Shown in pieces: positions 1 through 7,310 of a stretch of DNA of 11,151 nt. A program made the translations under genes and the position numbers. The first letter of the stretch is position 1, and the number at the start of each line of letters is the position of its first letter. The stretch is taken from contig NWUY0300012608.1 of the NCBI GenBank assembly GCA_004151065.3, forward strand, positions 9,036 through 20,186, in the 5' to 3' direction. The notes below the pieces were generated by a model that was not told the DNA's origin, searched no databases, and saw only the letters and a list, made by a program, of their open reading frames with translations. Origin of the DNA: Larix sibirica (Eukaryota > Streptophyta > Pinopsida > Pinales > Pinaceae).

Positions 1-350
1 ATGAAAAGTGAAGCAAGATGGTCATAATCTTCACTATCTTCAGGACCATAAAATTCTCTACCTAAGGCACTGAGTATTTGCTCATCTGCATCATCTGCAG
101 CAAGCATTTCGTTGCGGGTCTCTTGTGGCAACCAACGCCACCAATCATAAGCCAGACCTGAAAGGCCTGCTACCAACTGAGTACCCAACATCTGGCCTGT
201 AAGGTTATTGTCCTGTTGTTTCTTATACAGAATCCACTGTCCTAACATTTGAATTGCATTCTTAATATCTTCCCTGGACTGACACTGGATATTCAGTACA
301 GGTTGTTCGGGCATCTGAGACAGTAGATCATTCATGGAGTTAATTCCAAA
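1..350 (-). other. Start of the capsid (gag-like) domain of the endogenous caulimovirid
   Basis: The last roughly 115 codons before the window edge carry a helical, Gln- and Leu-rich pattern, the tryptophan motif AYDWWRWLPQE (near 155-120) and later ILSALGREFYG followed by acidic residues (near 80-40). In plant pararetrovirus capsids a Trp-Trp motif after a Gly-Leu-rich helix, with a downstream aromatic-Gly motif, marks the core capsid domain. The frame is open to position 1, so the domain is truncated by the window and not by a mutation. The zinc knuckle expected further downstream is not in view. Confidence 0.6.
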
Positions 351-659
351 GTGAAACACTTTGGCTGGAGCACTTGATGCAGCTGTGGCATCTGCCATGT
401 GAGTATCAAAGCGAGGAGGAGGAAGTCTTCGTGTGTTAGAAGACTCTGCATCTAAAGCATTTAAATTGACCAAATACTTTGGATCTAAGACAGGTTTAAA
501 AGTTTTCAACTCTGTGATCCATTCTTCAATATCTTCACGAATTGCATCACTTTCTCCAAAGTCAAATTCAGGCTTTTCTTGGACACTAAATTGACCTAAG
601 GAGTGACTTTTATTGTGCCCTTTAGACGCTAACTTCAGCACATGATCTGGGACCACATA

Positions 660-890
660 CTGTTTCTTTTGGAGATTCTCTGTTTTCTGACAGAGATCTT
701 CTAGGACACGTAATCTTCTCTCAAGCTTTTGAGAGGCTTCTTCTATTGCAATTCTTATCTGTGTTGAATAATGCAGTAGATGATCAAGCAGTTCTAGCTT
801 TGTTTCCACCTTAGTTATGTGCTCTCTTTGCGCAGTGCATTGACTTTTTAAAACTAGGATATCTCGTGCCATGTCATCGAGATTCCGCGC
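660..890 (-). other. Coiled-coil segment between linker and capsid of the endogenous caulimovirid
   Basis: About 75 codons of the minus-strand frame are rich in Leu, Ile, Glu, Lys and Gln with roughly heptad-spaced hydrophobic residues, for example ILVLKSQ, VETKLELLDHLL and LERRLRVLEDL. No proline occurs across this stretch. Coiled coils occur in caulimovirid virion-associated proteins and in the regions ahead of capsid domains, where they mediate oligomerisation. This segment could do the same job here, which is inference. It lies in the uninterrupted 352-codon part of the frame. Confidence 0.6.
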
Positions 891-1599
891 TGTATGTATT
901 TGTTGCAAATTTCCCCAATTTGCAAGCTTTATTTCATCAGAAACATTCTGCTCTTGGCTAGAATATTTGCAGGGCATAAATTCTCTCTTTGTTTGGCCAT
1001 CTGCAGTGTATTGCCTAAAACCAGATTCAGGCAAATTTCTACCTAGGATAAAAGATCTTTAGCCAGTGTTCATAACTTCTAGACCAGTTCCTTCTCGAGG
1101 AAGGGACATCATTCCTAAGGAAGGTAGAACAGAGAACATTCCTAAGGAGGGCAGATCTTTCTGTTTCTGTTGGTGCTGGAGTTTCTGTTTTATTTTTTGA
1201 CATGCTTGACAGGCAGCATNGCTGACCTCTATGCTCTGAATCAAATAAACCAGAAAATGATGGTTGTACAGAAGGAGACGAAGAAGTAGTATTTGCAAAA
1301 GAAGATGCAGAGGTATGACCAACTTGGTCAAATAAGGCTTGAAGCCTAGCATTATTATAGGAAGAGATGGAGGTAGACTTGATAAGAGGTGGAGTGAATC
1401 TCTGAGTGGGTTGTTCATTGGGAACTCGAAAAGAGCTAGTGGCTTCATCAAAGATTAAAGGCTGGGAGCTGAAAGTTGAAGCAATCCTATCTTGATTCCT
1501 GAGTTCAGTGTATTTCATTTCCCACTGTTTGGGATAATTAATGCCGGTCCAATTAAAAGTAATTGGTGTAGCATTTTTTTATTTTTCTCATTCCACCAC

Positions 1600-2120
1600 G
1601 CTTGTTTCTGCAGAACTCTGATGAACATGAGTACGAACCTGGGGAAGAGTATCATTCCCAAATCTTACATAGACACCGCCTTTCAACTGAATGATCTTGG
1701 AACCAGATTCCATGTCAAAGCCTTTGGGTAGGATATAAGCTTTAAGAAGGTCATAGATATAAGGGTCTGTAAGACTGACAGAGAATTTGGGGTAGACAAT
1801 CCCAAACGCAGGACCATCATGAAGAGGAGCAGTAAAACCACCAATAACGGCATCGGAGAACTTCCTATGTCTTGTATCAACAATACAACAAAGAGATGAA
1901 ACAGCCAAACGAGGTCTAACTAAAGGACCGAGTCCTAACTTAATAGCACCGAAATGGGCATAGTTATAGCCTTGCTTTTTAGCCCAGTCTATTTGGCATT
2001 TATCCAGAAGATTAATATGGACAGGCTCTTGCTTATCTGTAAAAGAGACATCGATACTAGAAACACGGATATGTGTAGCAGCAGTGAGGTTCCACCATGG
2101 TAGTCTGTATACTTCTTTTG
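1600..2120 (-). other. Movement protein domain (30K superfamily) of the endogenous caulimovirid
   Basis: The segment reads openly from just after the TAG at 2140 to the TGA at 1588. It begins with a WWNLT-like segment. The motif YNYAHFGAIKLG lies near 1968-1933, VDTRH near 1889-1870 and AVIGG just after, followed by a hydrophobic stretch containing YPKFSVSLTDP. This succession (G-A-I/V after a hydrophobic strand, then L-x-D-T-R, then a beta-rich segment ending in S-L-x-D-P) is the familiar core of caulimovirid movement proteins. In live viruses the protein forms tubules through plasmodesmata. Here the domain itself has no internal stop, but stops flank it on both sides (2140 upstream, 1588 and 1579 downstream). 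The assignment rests on motif recognition, not on a database search. Confidence 0.82.
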
Positions 2121-2301
2121 GAAGTATCTGTGGGAGTTGCTAGTTCTCTGACGGATTGTGATCAGAGATATTGATATATGAAGAATCTGATGAAGATGGA
2201 TTAAAGGATGACTGTCTGCGTTCTGCAAGACTGACATCAGTGTCATTAGAAGACTCACATTCTAAATTGGTAAGCTCAACTTAATCCATTGAAGGGTCCA
2301 T

Positions 2302-2500
2302 GCTGTTTATGAGGATGAGTGCTTACTCTAAACTAGTTTCCAGAAACTCTGAGGATTTACACCCCTAACCCTGCGGGACTTACGACCTCTCTGACATCGG
2401 ATAACTCTTACACCCTCGCATACCCAACAACCATCTCAGCAGTCATTTCCACTGCCTACAGAACCCAGTATCAGAGCCAGATAGATAACGTATATGGACT
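2302..2500 (-). other. Probable 5' leader of the endogenous pararetrovirus
   Basis: These bases lie between the candidate promoter and the first ATG of the viral frame. They are visibly richer in G and C than the flanking DNA at 2560-3000 and show no open frame. Leaders of pregenomic RNAs sit in this position. A primer-binding site of the expected orientation is not seen; instead the reverse orientation occurs at 2466-2480, described separately. Confidence 0.4.
2466..2480 (+). promoter_or_regulatory. Initiator tRNA-Met primer-binding-site-like sequence, opposite in orientation to the viral frame
   Basis: The plus strand reads CAGTATCAGAGCCAG, of which GTATCAGAGCCAG (13 bases) is complementary to the 3' acceptor part of plant initiator tRNA-Met (known to end CTGGCTCTGATACCA). 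Caulimovirids and copia-type elements prime reverse transcription from this tRNA. A working viral site should be on the same strand as the coding frame, which here is the minus strand, so this one is backwards for the adjacent virus. It may mark a rearranged viral piece, the 5' edge of a different plus-strand element, or chance. Confidence 0.45.
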
Positions 2501-2524
2501 CTTTGGCATTTAAAAGAGGCTATC

Positions 2525-2559
2525 ATTTATAGTCTGCTTTCATATGCATGTCAGCCAAT
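2525..2559 (-). promoter_or_regulatory. Candidate pararetroviral promoter: CCAAT box and TATA box
   Basis: Read on the minus strand, CCAAT-box sequence (ATTGG, 2559-2555) is followed about 25 bases later by TATAAAT (2531-2525). The TATA box lies about 225 bases before the ATG at 2301, which would give a leader of roughly 190-200 bases if transcription starts about 30 bases after it. This is where a pregenomic RNA promoter is expected in a caulimovirid. Both motifs are short and the region is AT-rich, so chance matches are possible. Confidence 0.4.
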
Positions 2560-2599
2560 TATATGACTAATAGGTAACAAAAATCAAATAATAATATAT

Positions 2600-3015
2600 G
2601 AAAACAAAACATTTGACTTCAATGTTGTTCAAAAAGTAAACAAGATCATGCTAATTCCCAATAAGCATTCAACTATTGCCGATCTCTTTCCCAAGTAAAT
2701 AAGTACTGTGAAATGTTCCCAGCTACAAGTGAAATTCATGTTGCAAATCAAATAAACTATACATGGTGGAAAGCTGCAAACAGAAGAGCACATATTGTAA
2801 CTTAAGACCACAAGACAATCTAATCTAGCTCAACAAATTTCTCAGTTGGTAAATGTTCCACATTTCCAACCTACTCCTAACAATAGGGCCAATCTACAAC
2901 TAAGTAGCTATTTGATAAAAGATGCCAAAAGTATACATGTCAAAAATGACTACAGGTGGGCATCAATTTGTCTTATAGATAACTCTGATCATTTTTTCAA
3001 GAATCTTATATATAT
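2600..3015. other. AT-rich spacer, nothing recognised
   Basis: Only short random open frames occur, without codon bias or motifs. I see no repeats, RNA gene or element ends. It probably represents unrelated or strongly decayed flanking DNA between the pararetrovirus and the SINE. Confidence 0.6.
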
Positions 3016-3020
3016 AAGCC

Positions 3021-3391
3021 CCAAGGGTTAGCTCAGTTCATTCAACCCTTTCTGCAAGGCATAATTCCCCAGGGAGATCATGGGATCAATTCCCACCGAG
3101 TCCTATAATACTACCAGCAGCTAGTGCGGCTGGCAGTTAAACTTAATACTACCCTCCATCCGGGAACCCAGGTAAGGGGGAGGGAATACATGAGAGGCTG
3201 GTAAAGTATCAGCTTCCTCACTCAGAACAGTTGAGTGTAGGAGGGTGAGGGGAATTACTCTTCAGAAGAAAATAAATAAATACACACACACATATATACC
3301 AGATTCCTCACTCCATACATTCAAGTGTGGGAATGCAAAGGAATTACTTCTCTAAATACAAATAAAAATAAAAGAAAAAAAATATATATAT
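3021..3391 (+). repeat. tRNA-derived SINE with a duplicated 3' module
   Basis: The 5' part resembles a tRNA gene: an A-box-like TAGCTCAGTTC at 3029-3039 and a B-box-like GGATCAATTCC at 3083-3093, within a sequence starting near AAGGGTTAGCTCAG. These are the internal RNA polymerase III promoter boxes. A non-tRNA body follows (3100-3260), then an A-rich tail with GAAAATAAATAAATACACACACA (3266-3291). The terminal module AGNTTCCTCACTC...GGAATTACT occurs twice, at about 3211 and 3301, each copy followed by an A-rich tail; the second tail ends in AT repeats at about 3380-3391. TATATATA occurs just before the element (about 3010) and just after it, a weak candidate target-site duplication because the sequence is simple. 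SINEs are non-coding and are moved by LINE machinery in trans. The family name is not known to me. Confidence 0.7.
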
Positions 3392-4120
3392 AGCAAATTT
3401 AATTGGATAAACATCAAAATTATGCAATATTAACCTGCTCAAGCAATTAGTGTTTCTATTGGAAACCTCGCTGACAAGTTTCATGAAATTATATTGGCCA
3501 AAAGAACAAAAAGTACATAGAAGTGTACGAGCAGAAGGCGTGGTAGCCTACTGAGCAATGAGCATACTTTGTTCACTGACAGATCAAAATCTGAAAAGGC
3601 AAACTTAGTTTTGTTTATTGCAGTAGACATTATTGTCTTTACCAATAATTATATGCAACAAGAATGTCAAGCCATACCCACAACAGTTTTTGCTGCTGAT
3701 GGAAGCCTGACTCAATCTTACTAATAGAGCATTTTATTTTTGAGAAAATCTAAATACTGGTGAAAAGTTGGACATTAAATACTATTGAAATTCAAACTGC
3801 ACACATGGTTTTTGGATTTCTCAAAACATTATATTGAAAAAATTCTGAAGCATATCTTGTCTATGCTTTCAAAATGAAGGTACACCCCAGCCACATGTAC
3901 AACACTTACTTGTATAAGCAAAACAACCAACTTCATAGTATATACATATAATTATCTGGACCCAGTACAGCCCGCATGAAACCTGAGAAATTTATATTTT
4001 AATCATGTAATGCAGAAAATATAAATGTTTCTTGTTCCAAACCAATGTGGTAATTCTAGAGTGAGCTCTGTTATTCTATATTTGGCTTTCACCATTCTGC
4101 TTTGAGCGCCAATCATGGAA
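3392..4120. other. AT-rich spacer, nothing recognised
   Basis: No open frame with coding character, no tRNA-like or hairpin structure and no repeat shared with the rest of the window was seen. It separates the SINE from the LINE fragment. Confidence 0.55.
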
Positions 4121-4124
4121 ACTT

Positions 4125-5570
4125 AACATCAAAAGGAGGTTATATCAAAAACTCTTTCATTACAATAAACGAGCTAGAGTCCTTCCTGCATGAGCACATC
4201 TAGATCGATGATGAGCGCCTTCTCCACCAAGTCTTGCTCTCTATCCTGCTTTTCACTAACAATGTAGTCCTCTTGGCCTCATCTGCAGGGTGGGTTGCAG
4301 AGACAGTTCGATGCCTTAGCCCTTTTTCTGTGACCTTAGTTAGTGGATGGTCAACCTCGGTAAAACCAAGGTCATGATCTTCAGTAGGTTGAAGAAGACC
4401 CACATCTTCAATAGGTTGAAGAAGACCCACTTGGATCACCATTTATTTTTCAGAGGGGAGGAGATTAAGATCGTCGGCACCTATACTTACTTGGGGAAAT
4501 GGTTCACAGGACCTCATTTCAGTCTATGGCATGCCCTTCAGCCCTAAGTCAACAAGGGCTATGGATCATTGGCCCTCCTCGAGAGACAGTGTTTTCAAAA
4601 CCATTTCCAGGACATATCGTCCAATATGTCTCTCTTTGACACCCTTGTCTGACCCACAGTTCTCTATGGTTCAAAGGTTTGGGGGCCCAATTTGTCGGTC
4701 TGACTAAGCCTCAACAAAGAGAATGCAAATCCTCCTCCTTCACCACATCATTAGATGCAATCAAACAGTCCCTTAGGCCGTCATACTTGCGGAGTCCGGT
4801 GCCTAGCCCTTTCAACTTGAGACTATATTCAACCTTGTCTCACTCCTACACCATAATCAAAGCTTCACTAACTCAGTAAAGGGACAGGACCAATGTTTGT
4901 ACTTGACCTACTATTTATCAAAGTCCATTGCCTCAGCCAGCACCTTAGGCTGCACTTAGTACTGGTATGCAAGTGTCTCGGATCTTTTGGAGTTTGACAG
5001 TTTGTTGGTATTGCAATATACTGGCTTCTGCCATTTAGATATTCCCAGGATGTACCTTGCCACCTCCTACCTACCAGGCAAGAGATGAACAAGATCATCT
5101 AAATGATGGTATCTACAGGTAATTTGTGCAGGTCACCTGGAGCAACCCTCGGGGGAAATTATGTCCAAAGATGGCCTTCTACATCGAGCACTTCATGGAT
5201 TTAATGGACAAGCTTATTGTTCTACTCCATCACACACTCTGCCATTGGATGCATGCTCTTTGTATTCCCCTGGGCCAGTTCAAGGTGGGCTCTCATAGAC
5301 TTAAGGTGGAGATGGATCACCAAATTGAACAGTTTGACAAGATTTGCCAGGTGCGCCATATATGAGAGGTAGAGACAAAGGAGCACTTCATTTTCCCCTA
5401 CCCTGTTTATTACAAGATCTAAGGGTGGTTCCACTATCCTTTCCAGGAGATTCTTGTCAAGGAGCTTCAAACTCTAACCAATTTCTTCAGGTACCCCAAC
5501 CAGAGATGTCTAACCTTATACTTGCAAGAGACCCCCCACCTCCACTTCCTCATCCTACAACCGCATCCAA
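4125..5570 (+). pseudogene. 5'-truncated LINE (non-LTR retrotransposon) reverse transcriptase remnant
   Basis: Segments of a plant LINE ORF2 C-terminal half are recognisable in several frames. They include NELESFLHEHI (ends 4200) followed by a TAG at 4201-4203, then IDDERLLHQVLLSILLF with FTNN at 4252-4263, GLQRQFDALAL in another frame (from 4292), and VNLGKTKVMIF after a further shift (from about 4350). RGEEIKIVGTYTYLG follows (about 4458-4500). After a poorly conserved stretch come MAFYIEHFMDLMD (about 5171) and GQFKVGSHRLKVE (about 5274). The final KICQVRH and EHFIF match the zinc-binding region that follows the RT in these elements, but the Cys/His set is incomplete. The YLG and KTKVM motifs are typical of RT palm and thumb regions. 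Full ORF2 proteins exceed 1000 residues; endonuclease and fingers are missing, as expected for 5' truncation. The copy is dead: multiple stops, frameshifts and loss of the catalytic Asp pair. No poly(A) tail is seen; the 3' end abuts module X1. Confidence 0.85.
4377..4430 (+). repeat. 27-base tandem duplication inside the LINE frame
   Basis: Two adjacent 27-base copies (4377-4403 and 4404-4430) begin ATCTTCARTAGGTTGAAG and differ at one base. The period is a multiple of three, so the local frame is kept and the peptide RLKKTH is repeated. One mismatch suggests a fairly recent slippage event compared with the general decay of the LINE. Confidence 0.9.
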
Positions 5571-6030
5571 GATTCTAAATATTGCAGTTGGTGACAGGAT
5601 GTCTACTCCTCTACCTCTAACAGTGAATCATGGTGACTCTAACACTAACTGTCTAACAAGCCTATGGTCGTTTGTTTGCAAGGGGAGACTCCTCTTAACT
5701 CCCTCACACTATGATATTTGTCCTTATGGGAGACCATGAATGTTGCACAATTTAGTGGATCCTTTCAAATCTCTGCCAGAGACCCCCTTTTCCCTATTAT
5801 GGAACCATATTCGTATTGGTACTATGTTGAAATTCCTCCATTCGTCCTTAAATGTTAAGAGAGATGGTTTCAACGAACCATTACAAGCGAATAACATTTA
5901 TATCACAGATTCTAGATCCATTCTCTCGATACATCTCTCTCTTGGATCCACACTCCATCTTCGAAGTTGGATTTCCGAGATTTATATTTAAATTAGATTC
6001 ATACTTTACTTTCTGTATAGCGTGTTTCAT
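5570..6030 (+). repeat. Module X, copy 1 (internal part of a tandem copia-like array)
   Basis: This segment recurs at about 6845-7286 and, truncated, at about 7985-8215. Shared landmarks are GAATCATGGTGACTCTAAC, the stretch TTGTCCTTATGGGAGA followed by TGAATGTTGC, CCTTTCAAATCTCT, AACCATATT.GTATTGGTAC, CCATTCTCTCGATACA, CTCTCTTGGATCCAC and ATTAGATTCATACTTTACTTTC. No protein family is recognised in any frame and stops are frequent. Its left edge abuts the LINE remnant; its right edge joins an LTR-tail-like sequence at about 6030. From its place in the array I infer that it is internal sequence of a non-autonomous LTR element. Confidence 0.75.
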
Positions 6031-6255
6031 AAGAGTCACCTTAGTGCTCCCACTTTGTATTGACATCATTTTGTACCCAAAAGTGCCTTTGACCTACTTT
6101 AGTGGTCATTCGTTGGACGTTAATAAAATTATCTTTTCTTATCTTATCTTGTTCATGGTTTCATTTTCTCTTCTCTTTATGATGTGTCGATGGTTCATGT
6201 TGATTTAGGGTTTGTTGATGGTTCCATTTGATCCTTCTCTCTTGTAATCTCTACA
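6030..6255 (+). mobile_element. 3' part of an LTR (5' LTR of the copia-like element)
   Basis: The segment ends in CTCTACA directly before a primer-binding-like TGGTATC at 6256, the normal LTR/PBS junction. Its stretch 6148-6204 aligns with 9737-9793 in the downstream LTR at 45 of 57 bases without gaps, and most differences are transitions. The LTR start (TGTTGG) is not found here, so this LTR is 5'-truncated and fused to module X1. Confidence 0.55.
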
Positions 6256-6270
6256 TGGTATCGAAGTGGG
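6256..6270 (+). promoter_or_regulatory. Degenerate primer-binding site (initiator tRNA-Met type)
   Basis: TGGTATCGAAGTGGG matches the canonical TGGTATCAGAGC at 9 of 12 positions and follows an LTR-like CA end. Plant copia elements commonly use this tRNA. The downstream GTGTGAACTCCCTCTTCCTTA is repeated after the second, more eroded site at about 7311-7324 (CCTAATCAAAGCGG). Confidence 0.6.
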
Positions 6271-6845
6271 TGTGAACTCCCTCTTCCTTATCCAACCACC
6301 ATTTAAAGCCAACACGAAGTTGTGGGGAATAAAAGTTTCCCAAAGGCTATTTTTAGATCTAAAATTCAGGGTTTTCAACATTTTTGGGGACAAGGCAAAA
6401 TTTTCTAGGGTTCTTGCCCTCTATCTTCACTGATATCCTTCTTCTGTGGCACTTTTTTGGTCATTTCAACAATTTCAAGGAAACCTTTTGCAGGTTTGTA
6501 CCCTCTACTAGGGTAGTGCACTCCTATTTTTTGGATCTCTTTTAGCCAAAAATCTATAGTTTTTCAGACCAACATTGGTTCTATTCATCTAGAGGATTGT
6601 TGATGACATTTTCTGGAGCATTGTTATTATAGGGTTGGTTTCAATCGTTTCTTGGCCCCTTAAACAAATTCTTTGAGGTCTTTGCAAAGCCTTGTCTCTT
6701 CTAGAACAAATGAATTGCTTCTTTGTTACATATATGGCAGTCTACTTTGCAAGTCAAGCTAAACCCAATTCAAAGGATGATACTCTTGATATTAACTACA
6801 CCTTAGTTGGATATATTCTTCATATTCCAAGAATTGGTACTTTTA
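6256..6845 (+). repeat. Module Y, copy 1 (leader/5' internal region of the copia-like element)
   Basis: It is repeated at about 7311-7985. Shared landmarks are GTGTGAACTCCCTCTTCCTTA, TTTTTAGATCTAAAATT, AGGGTTTTCAACATTTTT, CTTGCCCTCTAT, GGCACTTTTTTGG, TTTTAGCCAAAAATCTAT, TGGTTCTATTCATC, CAAATG.AT.GCTTCTTTG and CAATTCAAAGGATGATACTCTTG. Its position immediately after the PBS marks it as 5' internal sequence. A weak open frame (MNCFFVTYMAVYFASQ..., from about 6710) could be the eroded start of a gag frame, but no domain is recognisable. Confidence 0.75.
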
Positions 6846-7286
6846 TAATAGATATTGAAGTTGGTGACACAAGGCCTACCCCTCAATTTCAAAGATTGAA
6901 TCATGGTGACTCTAACAAGCCTATGCGTGTTTGTTTACAAAGAGAGACCCCTCTTAGTTCCTTCAAACTATGATAGTTGTCCTTATGGGAGATCATGAAT
7001 GTTGCCCAATATAGTGGCTCCTTTCAAATCTCTTCCAAAGACCCCCTTTGACCAAGGAACCATATTGGTATTGGTACCACGTTGAGATTCCTCTGTTCAT
7101 ACTCAAATATTAGGAGAGATGGTTTCAAGTTTCAACGAACCATGACATGCATTTGACATTGTATCATGGATTCTAAATCCATTCTCTCGATACAACTCTC
7201 TCTTGGATCCACTCTCCATCAACTTTACAGGATTTAGATTTACATTAGATTCATACTTTACTTTCAACATATTATGTTTCATAAGC
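6845..7286 (+). repeat. Module X, copy 2
   Basis: This is homologous to 5570-6030 with scattered substitutions and small indels, from GAAGTTGGTGACA to ATGTTTCATAAG. Copy 1 continues at this point into the LTR tail. Copy 2 instead runs into a CT microsatellite and then the PBS/module Y, so the LTR part has been lost. Confidence 0.75.
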
Positions 7287-7287
7287 C

Positions 7288-7306
7288 CTCTCTCTCTCTC
7301 TCTCTC
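7288..7306 (+). repeat. (CT)n microsatellite at a repeat junction
   Basis: An uninterrupted run of about nine to ten CT units lies exactly where the LTR tail is missing between module X2 and the second primer-site-like sequence. Confidence 0.95.
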
Positions 7307-7310
7307 AACA

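Larger units (their letters stand above)
1..2301 (-). pseudogene. Endogenous caulimovirid (pararetrovirus) ORF, movement protein to capsid, broken and cut by the window edge
   Basis: About 766 codons are readable on the minus strand, from an ATG at 2299-2301 (MDPSMD) to position 1, where the frame runs off still open. In order they give an acidic Ser-rich N-terminus, a 30K-superfamily movement domain (about 2120-1600), a Ser/Thr/Pro-rich linker (about 1510-1230), a Cys/Lys/Gln-rich patch, a coiled coil (about 890-660) and the start of a capsid domain (about 350-1). This is the order of large Caulimoviridae polyproteins, in which protease, reverse transcriptase and RNase H follow; those would lie outside the window. 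Breaks: TAA 2281-2283 (codon 7), TAG 2140-2142, TGA 1588-1590, TAA 1579-1581 and TAA 1059-1061, plus a one-base frame change at the ambiguous base 1220. The copy therefore cannot make a full protein. Caulimovirid identity is well supported by the movement domain; the genus is not determined. A movement-capsid fusion fits petuvirus-, florendovirus- or gymnosperm-type endogenous lineages, which is inference. Confidence 0.85.

Noticed and set aside
871-1062. 63-codon plus-strand frame
   Set aside because: It is antisense to the long open pararetroviral frame and has no recognisable content.
1039-1230. Continuation of the upstream viral frame (CCLSSMSKNKTETPAPTE...) past base 1220
   Set aside because: The other minus-strand frame continues openly into the coiled coil and capsid after a single stop, so the real coding path changes frame near 1220.
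3029-3100. A genuine tRNA gene
   Set aside because: A-box and B-box are present, but no complete cloverleaf with an acceptor stem can be drawn and an A-rich-tailed body follows. A SINE fits better.
5344-5739. 131-codon plus-strand frame
   Set aside because: It crosses from the LINE zinc-binding-like region, in a different frame from the recognisable LINE peptides, into module X1, so it is a chance open frame.
5881-6208. Hydrophobic plus-strand frame (FIRVTLVLPLCIDIILY...) as a membrane protein
   Set aside because: It overlaps the X1/LTR-tail junction; T-rich DNA gives hydrophobic residues by chance, and the X2 copy lacks the frame.
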